From Bin18 sp965242795 (GTDB lineage Bacteria; Desulfobacterota; Binatia; Bin18): 64,000 bases of DNA. How positions within the stretch are numbered: position 1 is the stretch's first letter; each line of letters begins with the position of its first letter. The stretch lies in contig OZ251505.1 of the NCBI GenBank assembly GCA_965242795.1, forward strand, positions 3,534,001-3,598,000, read 5' to 3'. The notes beneath the pieces were generated by a model. That model was not told the origin of the DNA, made no database searches, and saw nothing but the letters and a program-made list of their open reading frames with translations. Shown piece after piece: positions 1 to 9,758 of the stretch. The translations under genes and the position numbers were made by a program.

Positions 1-1
1 G

Positions 2-70
2 CGCAAGGATTTCATCGAGCCCGAAGAATATCACGGCATCAGCACGCGGCGGGAAAGCTTGCTCAAGTAA
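2..70 (+). CDS. nuoC: NuoC C-terminus (partial, cut by window start)
   Basis: An open frame enters from the left edge and ends at TAA 68-70, giving a 22-residue tail that begins RKDFIEPEEYHG. NuoC (30 kDa peripheral-arm subunit of complex I) characteristically ends with an RKDF/RKDY motif, and nuoC normally sits directly before nuoD. The assignment rests on this short tail and on position, so it is moderate. About 135 bases without a gene separate it from nuoD. Confidence 0.55.
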   Translation, partial: RKDFIEPEEYHGISTRRESLLK

Positions 71-205
71 CGCCGTCGTGTCTCCTCCCATCCTGCCGCC
101 GGCTCCCGCTCCGATGACCTCTGAATCCGCCCCCGCGGGAACGAGCGAGCCCGGCAGGGCGAACACCGGAAACCCGACGCGGCGTCCCCGACGCTGGAGG
201 ATTGC

Positions 206-1360
206 ATGAGTCTGGCAGGCTACGAGTTCGAGGTGCAGCGCGACGACGGGCTGGCGACCGAGGAAATGACCCTGAATATGGGGCCCCAGCATCCCAGTAC
301 GCATGGGGTATTGCGTTTCGTGATCAAGGCCGACGGCGAGATCATGCGGACCGCCATTCCCGACATCGGCTATCTGCACCGCTCGATCGAGAAAATCTCC
401 GAGAAGGTCGGTTATCACGGCTTCATGCCGTACACCGACCGCGTCGATTACGTGTCGGCCATGCAGTGCAACCAGGGCTGGGCCATGGTGTGCGAACGGG
501 CCGCGGGGATCGAGGTGCCGCGGCGTGGCGAGTTCTGCCGCGTGCTCGCGTGCGAACTGGGCCGCATCGCCAGCCACCTGCTCTCGGTCGGGACGATGGT
601 CATGGACATCGGCGGGATGACGCCGTTCACGCACGCCATCCGCGAGCGGGAGAAGGTGAACAACCTGCTCGAAGATCTGTGCGGCGCGCGGCTGACGTTC
701 AACTACATGCGCATCGGCGGCGTGGCCTGGGACCTGCCGCCCGGATACCCGGACCAGGTCCGCGCGTTCCTGGACCAGTTCGAGCCGCTCATCGACGAAT
801 ACAACGACCTGATCTCCTACAACAAAATCTACGTCGAGCGGTTGGCGAACGTGGCGGTCGTCCCCAAGGAAGAGGCGATCAACTACAATCTGGTCGGCCC
901 CAACCTGCGCGGGTGCGGGTTCCGGTTCGACGTGCGGCGCGACGAACCGTACTCGATCTATCCCGATCTGGAGTTCGACGTGCCGGTCGGCACCGGCGAA
1001 GTCGGCACGCTGGGCGATTGCTTCGACCGCTACATGGTCCGCGTCAAGGAAATGAAGGAATCGTGCAAGATCGTGCGCCAGTGCCTGGACATGATCCCCG
1101 ACGGCCCCGTGCTGGCCAGGGTCGCCAAGAAGCTCAAGCCGCCGGCTGGCGACGCGTTCGTGCGCGTCGAGGCGTCGCGGGGCGACATGGGCTGGTACGT
1201 GGTCAGCGACGGGAGCGAATTTCCGTATCGCACGAAGATCCGCACCGGGTCGTTTTCGGCCATGAGCATCGTGGACAAGCTGAGCCGCGGGATCATGCTG
1301 GCCGACCTGATCGCGCTCATCGCCAGCCTCGACGTGGTCGCTCCCGAAGTTGACCGCTAA
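206..1360 (+). CDS. nuoD: NADH-quinone oxidoreductase subunit D
   Basis: 384 residues, 49 kDa subunit of complex I, which forms the quinone-binding pocket at the junction of peripheral and membrane arms. The family hallmark GPQHPSTHG is present with His29 and His33 on the quinone-site loop. The ATG at 206 follows a CTGGAGG ribosome-binding site. It is a stand-alone NuoD, not a NuoCD fusion, because a separate nuoC tail precedes it. The next gene is nuoH, 27 bases on, so nuoE, nuoF and nuoG are missing from the usual place. Length and motifs are normal for the family. An overlapping frame of similar length (202-1353) is a GC-rich shadow. Confidence 0.97.
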   Translation: MSLAGYEFEVQRDDGLATEEMTLNMGPQHPSTHGVLRFVIKADGEIMRTAIPDIGYLHRSIEKISEKVGYHGFMPYTDRVDYVSAMQCNQGWAMVCERAAGIEVPRRGEFCRVLACELGRIASHLLSVGTMVMDIGGMTPFTHAIREREKVNNLLEDLCGARLTFNYMRIGGVAWDLPPGYPDQVRAFLDQFEPLIDEYNDLISYNKIYVERLANVAVVPKEEAINYNLVGPNLRGCGFRFDVRRDEPYSIYPDLEFDVPVGTGEVGTLGDCFDRYMVRVKEMKESCKIVRQCLDMIPDGPVLARVAKKLKPPAGDAFVRVEASRGDMGWYVVSDGSEFPYRTKIRTGSFSAMSIVDKLSRGIMLADLIALIASLDVVAPEVDR

Positions 1361-1387
1361 TCCCGAATCCGGTACGAGTGCGGCGCC

Positions 1388-2578
1388 ATGCAGAGCTTCA
1401 TCGACGGGCTGATCGCCAGCGGAATCGTCGGCGGCCTGCCCGCGGAAATCGTGTATGCCGCGCTGATGTTCCTGTTCGCGTCGGTCGTCGTGTTCGGCTT
1501 CGTGCTGCCCCTGGTGACGGTCACCATCTGGCTGGAGCGGCGGGTCTGGTCGCGCATCCAGTCGCGGGTCGGGCCGAACCGGGTCGGGCCGCAGGGCGTC
1601 CTGCAAGGGCTGGCCGACGGCGTGAAGAACCTGATGAAGGAGGACGTCGTTCCGGACGCCGCGGATCGGCCGCTTTTCCTCTTTGCGCCGTATCTGCTCG
1701 TCTGGGGCTTTCTCGCCACCTTCGTGGTGATCCCGTTCAGCAGCGCGCTGGTGATTGCCGACCTCAACGTCGGCATCCTGTACGTGGTCGCCATCGTCGC
1801 GCTGTCCGCGGTCGGGGTACTGATGGCCGGCTGGGCGTCGAACAACAAATGGTCGCTGCTGGGCGGGATCCGCTCGGCCGCACAAGTCGTCAGCTACGAA
1901 ATCCCGGCCGGGTTGGCGCTGTTGCCCATCGTCCTGCTGACCGGAACGCTGAGCACGCAGGGGATCATCCAGGCGCAGGGCTGGGCGCCGTGGGACTGGT
2001 TCATCTTCTACAGCCCGTTCACGTTTCTGGCCGCACTCGCCTTCTATATTTCGGCGCTCGCGGAGACCAACCGCACCCCGTTCGACATTCCCGAAGCCGA
2101 ATCCGAGTTGGTGGCCGGCTTTGCGACCGAGTACAGCGGCTTTCGTTTCGCGCTGTTCTTCCTGGCCGAGTGGGGCAGCCTGTACGTGACCGGCGCGCTC
2201 ATGGCGATCCTGTTCCTGGGCGGCTGGCAGATTCCTACGGGCTGGACCGAGAACGCCGTGTTGCTGAACGTGGCGCAGTTCACCGTCTTCTTCCTCAAGG
2301 CGTACTTCTGGGTGTTTCTGGCGATGTGGATCCGGGCGACGCTGCCGCGCATCCGCGTCGATCAGATGATGTCGCTGTGCTGGAAGTACCTCGTGCCGCT
2401 CGGCTTCGTGAATCTGGTCGGGGTCGCGGTGTGGATGGTGATCTGGCCGGACGGCACCCGCCTCCCCTCCTTCGTCATGTTCGCCGGTGCGCTGGCCTTC
2501 AGCGTGCTGTTCCTGCGGCGTGTGGTGTATCACCTGCAGCGCGCCAAGCCCGAACTGTACTTCAATCCCGCGGTGTAG
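1388..2578 (+). CDS. nuoH: NADH-quinone oxidoreductase subunit H
   Basis: 396 residues, very hydrophobic with about eight membrane segments. NuoH links the quinone cavity to the proton channels of the membrane arm. The diagnostic acidic loop TNRTPFDIPEAESELVAGF is intact, as is the early LERRVWSRIQSRVGPNRVGP segment. Length is somewhat above the ~330-residue proteobacterial form but in the range seen in 11-subunit complexes. It is followed 20 bases later by nuoI and is part of one nuo operon. Confidence 0.97.
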   Translation: MQSFIDGLIASGIVGGLPAEIVYAALMFLFASVVVFGFVLPLVTVTIWLERRVWSRIQSRVGPNRVGPQGVLQGLADGVKNLMKEDVVPDAADRPLFLFAPYLLVWGFLATFVVIPFSSALVIADLNVGILYVVAIVALSAVGVLMAGWASNNKWSLLGGIRSAAQVVSYEIPAGLALLPIVLLTGTLSTQGIIQAQGWAPWDWFIFYSPFTFLAALAFYISALAETNRTPFDIPEAESELVAGFATEYSGFRFALFFLAEWGSLYVTGALMAILFLGGWQIPTGWTENAVLLNVAQFTVFFLKAYFWVFLAMWIRATLPRIRVDQMMSLCWKYLVPLGFVNLVGVAVWMVIWPDGTRLPSFVMFAGALAFSVLFLRRVVYHLQRAKPELYFNPAV

Positions 2579-2598
2579 GCCGTGAGGAGGATACGCCA

Positions 2599-3183
2599 GT
2601 GACCGGCACCGGGATGTGGCAATATCTCAAACACGCCAAAGACGCGGCCGCGACGATTTTCGAGGGCATGAGCGTCACCATGTCCCACTTCGTGCGCAAG
2701 CCGTACACCATCCAATATCCCGACCGGCTGCCGGTTCGCGTGCAGGACACGCTGCCGCTCCGCTACCGCGGCATCCTGGAAGTCGATCTGGAAATCTGTA
2801 CCGGCTGCCTGGCGTGTGAGCGGGCCTGTCCCATCGACTGCATCGTGATCGACGCGCCGAAGGATAAGGCGACGCGCGCCATGCTGCTCAGCCGCTTCGA
2901 CATCGACATCGCCAAGTGCATGTATTGCGGGCTGTGCAGCGAGGTCTGCCCGACCGGCTCCATCCACCACACGACCGAGTTCGAAGGCGCGGATTACTCG
3001 TTGGAGAGCATGATCCGCCGCTTCGTCAAAGATCCCGTGCTGGCCTACAAGGCCAAGAAAGGCGAGGAGACCGATCCGCTGATCGCGCCCATCCTGGACC
3101 GGGGTATGGGATTTCTGGCCGAGTTCGCCGAGCCGGTGGACCTGAAGAAATACAAGAAAGCGCAGGAAGAGGCGGCCGGCTAG
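2599..3183 (+). CDS. nuoI: NADH-quinone oxidoreductase subunit I (2x[4Fe-4S])
   Basis: 194 residues with two ferredoxin-type cluster motifs: Cys67/70/73/77 (CTGCLACERACP) and Cys107/110/113/117 (CMYCGLCSEVCP). These ligate clusters N6a and N6b, which pass electrons towards the quinone. I chose the GTG at 2599 because a GAGGAGG ribosome-binding site lies a few bases upstream. The frame stays open far upstream, but only because it shadows nuoH. With no NuoE/F/G in the cluster, NuoI could receive electrons from ferredoxin or another donor; that is inference. Confidence 0.96.
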   Translation: MTGTGMWQYLKHAKDAAATIFEGMSVTMSHFVRKPYTIQYPDRLPVRVQDTLPLRYRGILEVDLEICTGCLACERACPIDCIVIDAPKDKATRAMLLSRFDIDIAKCMYCGLCSEVCPTGSIHHTTEFEGADYSLESMIRRFVKDPVLAYKAKKGEETDPLIAPILDRGMGFLAEFAEPVDLKKYKKAQEEAAG

Positions 3184-3202
3184 TCCGGGCTGAGATGCGG
3201 AT

Positions 3203-3718
3203 ATGCCGGTGCAGGCCCTGATTTTCTATCTGCTCGCCGCGTTGACGATCGGCTCGGCGCTGATCGTCGCCCTGTCCCGCAACCTGGTGTATTCGGCCTT
3301 TGCATTGCTGGGCGCGTTCATGGGCGTGGCCGGGCTGTACGCGTTGCTGGCCGCGGATTTCGTGGCCGTCATCCAGGTCATGCTCTACATCGGCGGCATT
3401 CTCGTCCTGATCCTGTTCGCGGTCATGCTGACGCATCGGATCGCCGACGTGGACGTCTCCAACCGGACCGTCGGGCGCGTCCCCGCGGCGCTGATGCTGG
3501 CGGTCGTGGCGGGGCTGATGGGCGTGTGCGTGGGACAGGCGCCGTGGGCGCAACATGCGGAGCCGGTCGTCGAGCCGACGACGTCCGGGATCGGCGCGGC
3601 GTTCCTCGGCCCGTACGTTCTGCCCTTCGAGCTCGCCTCGATGGTGTTGCTCGTGGCGCTGATCGGCGCGGTGGTGGTGTCGAGGAAGGAGCTGCGCGGC
3701 AGCGCGCCCGACGGATGA
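3203..3718 (+). CDS. nuoJ: NADH-quinone oxidoreductase subunit J
   Basis: 171 residues with five predicted membrane segments. It carries the family signature VMLYIGGILVLILFAVML, which contains the pi-bulge helix of the E-channel region. It starts 19 bases after nuoI and ends about 70 bases before nuoK. The size is typical and no irregularity is seen. Confidence 0.95.
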   Translation: MPVQALIFYLLAALTIGSALIVALSRNLVYSAFALLGAFMGVAGLYALLAADFVAVIQVMLYIGGILVLILFAVMLTHRIADVDVSNRTVGRVPAALMLAVVAGLMGVCVGQAPWAQHAEPVVEPTTSGIGAAFLGPYVLPFELASMVLLVALIGAVVVSRKELRGSAPDG

Positions 3719-3790
3719 TCCCCGGCCTCCCTTGATTTCCGACCTGCCCGTATCTAAGACAGCCCGGCCCGCCTCGGTCTGTACTCCGTT

Positions 3791-4114
3791 ATGGAAGACG
3801 TTCTGCTCACGATAGGGCTCCGGCATTTCCTGTTCGTGAGTCTGGCCGTCTTCGTGCTCGGTCTGTACTGCGTGCTGACCCGGAAGAACGCCATCGGCAT
3901 CCTGCTGGGCGTCGAGTTGATCCTCAACTCCGCGAACATCAACTACATCGCCTTCTCCCACTTCTCCTCCGGGAACTACGACGGCCAAGTGTTCGCCATC
4001 TTCGTCATCATGCTGGCGGCCGCGGAAGCGGTCATCGGACTGGCCATCGTGCTGGGCATCTACCAGAACTTCTCCTCCATCGACATCGAAGCCGTCGACA
4101 GCCTGCAGGGATAG
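3791..4114 (+). CDS. nuoK: NADH-quinone oxidoreductase subunit K
   Basis: 107 residues with three membrane helices. The two membrane-buried glutamates needed for proton transfer are visible: Glu42 in GVELILNSANINY and Glu79 in AAAEAVIGLAIV. It is separated by 3 bases from nuoL, which suggests translational coupling. Confidence 0.96.
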   Translation: MEDVLLTIGLRHFLFVSLAVFVLGLYCVLTRKNAIGILLGVELILNSANINYIAFSHFSSGNYDGQVFAIFVIMLAAAEAVIGLAIVLGIYQNFSSIDIEAVDSLQG

Positions 4115-4117
4115 GCC

Positions 4118-6304
4118 ATGGACCACCCGCTGCTCGTGTCCTACCTCCGCTGGATCGTCCTGTTGCCGCTGCTCGGCGCCGGGGTGACCGGAATCCTCGG
4201 GGCGACGCTCCAGAAGCGCTACGGCAAGCCGGTCATCAGCGTGATCGCCTGCGGCACGGTCGGCGTGTCGTTCGTCCTGGCGCTCGTCGCCTGGGTCCAA
4301 CTCCTGGGGCTGGAGCCGCACGAACGGGCGCTGCTCGACACGCTGCTGCGCTGGATTCACATCGGGTCGCTCCGCGTGGACATCGCGTTCGTCGTCGATC
4401 CGCTGTCGTGCGTAATGGTGCTCATCGTGACCGGCATCGGCGGACTGATCCACATCTATTCGACCGGATACATGCACGACGACGAGGCGTATTGGCGCTT
4501 CTTCGCGTATCTGAACCTGTTTACCGCGGCCATGCTGACGCTGGTGCTGGCCGACAACCTCCTGCTGATGTTCGTCGGCTGGGAGGGCGTCGGGTTGTGT
4601 TCGTACGGCCTGATCGGGTTCTGGTACAAAGAGCACGCCAACACCACGGCCGGCAACAAGGCGTTCATCGTCAACCGGATCGGCGACGCCGGGTTCACCC
4701 TCGGCATCTTCATTCTCTTCTGGAGTCTGTTCGAGGCCGGACACGGCACGAGCGCGGTGTTCCGCGACCTACACCACCTGGTCCACCATCTCGACGGACA
4801 GTTGGTCTTCGGGGTGCCGGCGGTCACGCTGGCCGCACTCTGCCTGTTCGTGGGCGCGACCGGAAAATCCGCACAGATTCCGCTGTACGTCTGGCTGCCC
4901 GACGCCATGGCCGGCCCGACTCCGGTCAGCGCGTTGATCCACGCCGCGACGATGGTGACGGCCGGCGTGTACATGATGGTCCGCCTGCACTTTCTGTTTT
5001 CGCTGTCCCCGGTAGCGCTCGGCGTCGTCGCGACCGTCGGCGCGCTGACCGCGGTGTTCGCGGCGACGATCGGCCTCGCCCAGTTCGACATCAAGAAGGT
5101 GCTGGCCTACTCCACGGTCAGCCAACTCGGCTACATGGTGCTCGGCGTCGGCGTCGGAGCGTACGGGGCCGCGTTCTTCCATCTGATGACGCATGCGTTC
5201 TTCAAGGCGTGTCTGTTCCTCGGCTCGGGGAGCGTCATCCATGCGATGGGCGACGAGCAGGACATGCGCAAGATGGGCGGCCTCAAGGAGAAGATGCCGC
5301 TGACGTTCTGGACGTTCATGATCTCCACGGTCGCCATTGCGGGGATTCCGCCGCTGGCCGGCTTCTTCTCGAAGGACGAAATCCTGTGGCTGACGTTCTC
5401 CGGCGGGCACCCGCTGTTGTGGGCGATCGGTTTCGCCGCGGCCGGGCTGACGGCGTTCTACATGTTCCGCCAAGTGTTCATGGTCTTTTTCGGCGAAAAT
5501 CGGGCCGACGAGCATACCCGTGCGCACCTGCACGAGTCCCCGCCGGCGATGACGGTCCCGCTCATCGTGTTGGCGGTCGGTGCGCTCTTCGCCGGCTTTC
5601 TGGGCGTTCCGCCGGCGTTGGGGGGCAGTAACGTACTGGAGCACTGGCTGGCCCCGGTCTTGAGCGCCGGCCATGAGGGCGGCGGGCACGGCGCCGGCCA
5701 CCACGATGTAGTGATCGAATACGTGCTGATGGTGGCTTCGGTCGGCATCGCTGCGGGGGGCATCGCGCTGGCGTACGCGATGTACTACCGGCGAACCGTC
5801 TCGCCGGACACCTTCGCCGAGGTCGGCGGCGGCGTGCCGTACCGGGCCGTGTACAACAAATACTACGTTGACGAGGCGTACGACGCGACGGGCGTGCGCG
5901 GGACGCTCGGGCTGAGTCGGTGGTGTTTCGGCTTCGATCAGCGGGTGATCGATTTCATCGTCAACGGCGCCGCCTCACTGACCGGGTTCCTCGGCCGGGT
6001 CATCGGACTCTTCGACCACTTCGTGATCGACGGCTTGGTGAACGCGCTGGCCGACCTGACCTTCGCCATCGGCAACCGCCTGCGGCAGATCCAGACCGGC
6101 AACCTCAGCATCTATCTGTACGTCATCGTCGGGGCGATCGCGATCTCGCAATTCCTGCCGCACGTCCCGGCCGAAGCCGTGCTGCCCGTCGTCGCCGCGG
6201 TGCTCTCCCTCGTGATTCTGGTCGGGCTGGTGCTGTGGCTGTCGAACCGGCGGATCCCCTGGCGCCTCATGTTCGCCAGACCGGGTGCGTCCGAAGTCCG
6301 CTGA
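4118..6304 (+). CDS. nuoL: NADH-quinone oxidoreductase subunit L
   Basis: 728 residues, the terminal antiporter-like proton-pumping subunit with its long C-terminal lateral helix. Visible hallmarks are the transmembrane glutamate in FVGWEGVGLCSYGLIGFWY, the lysine-containing KSAQIPLYVWLPDAMAGPTP block, and KKVLAYSTVSQLGYM. A His/Gly-rich loop (around residues 515-535) precedes the C-terminal part. The ATG at 4118 lies directly after the nuoK stop. Confidence 0.97.
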   Translation: MDHPLLVSYLRWIVLLPLLGAGVTGILGATLQKRYGKPVISVIACGTVGVSFVLALVAWVQLLGLEPHERALLDTLLRWIHIGSLRVDIAFVVDPLSCVMVLIVTGIGGLIHIYSTGYMHDDEAYWRFFAYLNLFTAAMLTLVLADNLLLMFVGWEGVGLCSYGLIGFWYKEHANTTAGNKAFIVNRIGDAGFTLGIFILFWSLFEAGHGTSAVFRDLHHLVHHLDGQLVFGVPAVTLAALCLFVGATGKSAQIPLYVWLPDAMAGPTPVSALIHAATMVTAGVYMMVRLHFLFSLSPVALGVVATVGALTAVFAATIGLAQFDIKKVLAYSTVSQLGYMVLGVGVGAYGAAFFHLMTHAFFKACLFLGSGSVIHAMGDEQDMRKMGGLKEKMPLTFWTFMISTVAIAGIPPLAGFFSKDEILWLTFSGGHPLLWAIGFAAAGLTAFYMFRQVFMVFFGENRADEHTRAHLHESPPAMTVPLIVLAVGALFAGFLGVPPALGGSNVLEHWLAPVLSAGHEGGGHGAGHHDVVIEYVLMVASVGIAAGGIALAYAMYYRRTVSPDTFAEVGGGVPYRAVYNKYYVDEAYDATGVRGTLGLSRWCFGFDQRVIDFIVNGAASLTGFLGRVIGLFDHFVIDGLVNALADLTFAIGNRLRQIQTGNLSIYLYVIVGAIAISQFLPHVPAEAVLPVVAAVLSLVILVGLVLWLSNRRIPWRLMFARPGASEVR

Positions 6305-6359
6305 CCGGAACGTGATGTCCCGAACGCTGCATTTCCGAGCCGCGCTGTAAGGAGCCGCC

Positions 6360-7913
6360 ATGGAGTCCTACGTTCTCACCCTCATGATCTTCCTGCCCTT
6401 GGCGGGGACGGCGGTTGTCTTCTGTCTGCCCAGCCAAGCCAGGGAACTCATCAGGTGGACCGCGCTCGCGTTTACCGTCCCGGCGTTCCTGCTCGGTATC
6501 TGGCTGTATCAGCACTTCGATACGACGACGACGGATCTGCAATTCGTCGTGAACGTGGCGTGGATCGAGTCCTTCCACATCCGGTACTTCATCGGCGTGG
6601 ACGGCGTCAGCATCTCGATGGTGCTGCTCACCGCGTTTCTGTGCCCGATCTGCATTTTGGCCTCCTGGAACGTCGAACGCGCGGAGAAGGGTTATTTCGC
6701 CTTGTTCCTGCTGCTCGACACGGCCATGACCGGCGTGTTCTGCGCGATGGACTTCTTCCTGTTCTTCATCTTCTGGGAGTTGATGCTCCTCCCGATGTAT
6801 TTCCTGATCGGCATCTGGGGCGGCCCGCGGCGCGAATACGCGGCGATCAAGTTCTTCCTGTACACCATGCTCGGCAGCGCGCTGATGCTGGTCTGCATGC
6901 TGGTCTTCTATTTTCAGGCCGGCGCCATCGACGGGATCGGCTATACCTTCGATCTGACGAAGCTGCCGGAGGTGGCACGACACTTCCAGACCGAGCCGCT
7001 GCTGTTCGGCTTCTCCATGCCGCAGATCATGTGGCTGGCGCTCTTCGTCAACTTCGCCGTCAAGATTCCGGCGTTCCCGTTCCACACGTGGTTGCCCGAC
7101 GCACACGTCGAAGCCCCGACCGCGGTGTCGGTCATTCTGGCCGGGGTGCTGCTCAAGATGGGCACGTACGGCATCCTGCGGGTCAACTATCCGCTCCTGC
7201 CGGAAGAGACGTTCCTGTTCGCTCCCTACTGTCTGGCCGCGCTGGGCGCCTTGAACATCGTCTATGGCGCGCTGTGTGCCCTCGCGCAGTGTTTCATCGA
7301 GCCCAAGGACATGAAGAAGCTCGTGGCCTACTCCAGCATCAGCCACATGGGCTACGTCATGCTGGGCATGGCCTCGTTCACGCCCGAGGGAATCAACGGC
7401 GCGGTCTTGCAGATGTTCAACCACGGGACGATCACGGCCATGTTGTTCCTCATCGTCGGCGTGATCTACGATCGGGCGCACCACCGCCGCATCGACGGCT
7501 TCGGCGGGTTGGCCTCGATCATGCCGGTGTACACCGGGGTGATGGGACTGGCCTTTTTCGCCGCCATGGGCCTGCCCGGCCTGTCGGCGTTCATCTCCGA
7601 GGTGCTGTGTCTGCTGGGCGCGTGGCACACGCACAAGATCCCGACCATCCTGGGCGCCCTGACCGTGGTGCTGACCGCGAGTTATCTGTTGTGGACGATT
7701 CAGCAGATGTTCCTGGGCAAGCCGCGCGAGGAGTATCTGAATCTCCCCGAAATCAACGGCCGCGAGCTGTGCATGCTGGTGCCGCTCGGCATCGTCGTCG
7801 TGGTCATGGGCGTGTATCCCCACGCGGTCCTCGACTTGCTGGACGTTTCGTTACAGGGGCTCAATCAGGTGGTCCTGCAGGCCGGCGACTCGGCCGCGCT
7901 GGCGTTGCGCTGA
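6360..7913 (+). CDS. nuoM: NADH-quinone oxidoreductase subunit M
   Basis: 517 residues, second antiporter-like subunit. The essential transmembrane glutamate is in FIFWELMLLPMYFLIG and the channel lysine/proline block in KIPAFPFHTWLPDAHVEAPT. The central helix contains KKLVAYSSISHMGYVMLG. The ATG at 6360 follows a TAAGGAG ribosome-binding site. There is a single nuoM here, unlike some lineages that carry two in tandem. Confidence 0.97.
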   Translation: MESYVLTLMIFLPLAGTAVVFCLPSQARELIRWTALAFTVPAFLLGIWLYQHFDTTTTDLQFVVNVAWIESFHIRYFIGVDGVSISMVLLTAFLCPICILASWNVERAEKGYFALFLLLDTAMTGVFCAMDFFLFFIFWELMLLPMYFLIGIWGGPRREYAAIKFFLYTMLGSALMLVCMLVFYFQAGAIDGIGYTFDLTKLPEVARHFQTEPLLFGFSMPQIMWLALFVNFAVKIPAFPFHTWLPDAHVEAPTAVSVILAGVLLKMGTYGILRVNYPLLPEETFLFAPYCLAALGALNIVYGALCALAQCFIEPKDMKKLVAYSSISHMGYVMLGMASFTPEGINGAVLQMFNHGTITAMLFLIVGVIYDRAHHRRIDGFGGLASIMPVYTGVMGLAFFAAMGLPGLSAFISEVLCLLGAWHTHKIPTILGALTVVLTASYLLWTIQQMFLGKPREEYLNLPEINGRELCMLVPLGIVVVVMGVYPHAVLDLLDVSLQGLNQVVLQAGDSAALALR

Positions 7914-7940
7914 CGCGCCGCGCGTGACGGAACGCACGCC

Positions 7941-9455
7941 ATGAACCTCGGCAGCGTCGAAAGTCTGGCCTACCTCTACCCCGAGGGGGTGTTGGTCGTC
8001 ACCATCCTGGGGATCTTTCTCGCCGACCTGTTCGTCCAGGACAAGGAACGGCTGGGGAACATCGCGCTCATCGGGGCCACGCTCGCCCTGGTCTTCACCT
8101 CGGGCCTGTCGTTCTTCGGCTTGCGGCTGATCGACGGGTTGCAGGCGTCCGCGCAGGGCTGGCTGTTTCACCGCATGATCGCGCTGGACAGCTTTTCCGT
8201 CTTCTTCAAGGTGATCCTCTCGCTGTCCCTCGTCGGGACCGTCTGGATGTCGCTCGGCTCCAGGGAAATCGACGGCCCGAACCAAGGCGAGTATTACGGC
8301 ATTCTGTTGGCCAGCGGGCTGGGCATGTTCTTCATGGCGTCCGCGACCAACCTGCTGGTCGCGTACCTGTCGTTGGAGTTCGTCAGTCTCACCTCGTACG
8401 TCCTGACGGGATACCTGACCCGGAATCGGCGCTCCGGCGAGGCCGCGCTCAAGTACCTCATCTACGGCGGGGTCGCGTCGGGCACGATGATCTACGGCAT
8501 GAGCTGGATCTTCGGATTGACGGGGAGCCTGGACTACGCCGAGATCAACGCCGCCTTGCTGCAGAACGCGCCCGACCAATTGACCCTGTTCATCGCACTG
8601 GTCCTGATGTTGGCCGGCTTCGGCTACAAAATTGCGGCCGTGCCGTTCCACATGTGGGCGCCGGACGTCTATCACGGGGCGCCGATCCCGGTGACGGCCT
8701 TTCTGTCGGTCGGCTCGAAGGCGGCCGGGTTCGCCTTGCTCATGCGGTTCTTCTATCCCGGGCTGTCGCAGAGCGTGGGGGCCGGGATGTGGCAGTTCGC
8801 GCCCGGGGTCGAGTGGCCGCAACTCATGCTGATCCTCGCCATGGTGTCCATGACGTTGGGCAATCTGGCCGCGCTCAACCAGCAGAACGTCAAACGGCTG
8901 CTCGCCTATTCGAGCATCGCGCACGCCGGATACATGCTGATGGGCTTCGTCGTGCTCAGCGACGAGGGGCTCCGCGCCATGCTGTTCTACATTGTCGTCT
9001 ATTATCTGATGAACCTGGGCGCGTTCATCGTCGTGATGGTCGTGGCCAACAATACCGGCCGCGAGGATTTGGCCGGCTTCCGCGGCCTGGCGTGGCGGGG
9101 CGGCGCGGTCCCCGCGGTCGCCATGGCGATCTTCCTGTTCTCGCTGACCGGCCTTCCGCCGCTGGCCGGCTTCATCGGGAAATTCTATCTGTTCGCCGCG
9201 GTCGTGAAGGGGCAATTCTACTGGCTGGCGGTCGTCGGCATTCTGAATAGCGTCATCTCCTTGTACTACTACGCCAAGATCGTGAAGACGATGTTCCTGG
9301 ACGAGCCGACCGAAGCGGACGGCGCCGTCACCCTCGATCCTCACAACGGTTCGCTGCTCGCGGTCCTGAGTGTGGCGACCGTCATTCTCGGCGTGTACTG
9401 GGCGCCGGTGTTCGACTTCGCCGACCGCTCCACGCGCTTCTTCATGGGGAGCTAG
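7941..9455 (+). CDS. nuoN: NADH-quinone oxidoreductase subunit N
   Basis: 504 residues, third antiporter-like subunit and last gene of the nuo cluster. Motifs seen are SLEFVSLTSYVLTGY, KIAAVPFHMWAPDVYHGAP and NVKRLLAYSSIAHAGYMLMG. It follows nuoM by 27 bases. No obvious intrinsic terminator follows; the next feature is the tRNA cluster about 100 bases on. Confidence 0.97.
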   Translation: MNLGSVESLAYLYPEGVLVVTILGIFLADLFVQDKERLGNIALIGATLALVFTSGLSFFGLRLIDGLQASAQGWLFHRMIALDSFSVFFKVILSLSLVGTVWMSLGSREIDGPNQGEYYGILLASGLGMFFMASATNLLVAYLSLEFVSLTSYVLTGYLTRNRRSGEAALKYLIYGGVASGTMIYGMSWIFGLTGSLDYAEINAALLQNAPDQLTLFIALVLMLAGFGYKIAAVPFHMWAPDVYHGAPIPVTAFLSVGSKAAGFALLMRFFYPGLSQSVGAGMWQFAPGVEWPQLMLILAMVSMTLGNLAALNQQNVKRLLAYSSIAHAGYMLMGFVVLSDEGLRAMLFYIVVYYLMNLGAFIVVMVVANNTGREDLAGFRGLAWRGGAVPAVAMAIFLFSLTGLPPLAGFIGKFYLFAAVVKGQFYWLAVVGILNSVISLYYYAKIVKTMFLDEPTEADGAVTLDPHNGSLLAVLSVATVILGVYWAPVFDFADRSTRFFMGS

Positions 9456-9491
9456 AGAGCTGGAAGCGTCTTCGCTTCTTCGACACCTGAA

Positions 9492-9520
9492 TTGTCCGGC
9501 GTCGGATGGCGTGGTAGGGT
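9492..9520 (+). promoter_or_regulatory. Candidate sigma70 promoter for the tRNA-Pro/Arg/His cluster
   Basis: TTGTCC (9492-9497) and TAGGGT (9515-9520) are spaced by 17 bases. They lie about 40 bases upstream of tRNA-Pro, in a gap with no other feature. Match to consensus is moderate. Confidence 0.4.
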
Positions 9521-9559
9521 AGCCGCGTTACAGCCGTTTCGAGTAAGACCGAACACCGT

Positions 9560-9633
9560 CGGGGCGTAGCGCAGCCTGGTAGCGCACCTGCCTTGGGAGC
9601 AGGGGGTCGGCCGTTCAAATCGGCTCGCCCCGA
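9560..9633 (+). tRNA. tRNA-Pro(TGG)
   Basis: Full cloverleaf: acceptor CGGGGCG/CGCCCCG, anticodon stem CCTGC/GCAGG, anticodon TGG at 9594-9596, T loop TTCAAAT. CCA is not encoded. First of a run of three closely spaced tRNAs. Confidence 0.95.
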
Positions 9634-9681
9634 TTCGACATGACGGTCGCCGGGAGATTGCAGCATTTCCAGACGGCACGC

Positions 9682-9755
<74 letters not shown>

Positions 9756-9758
9756 TAC

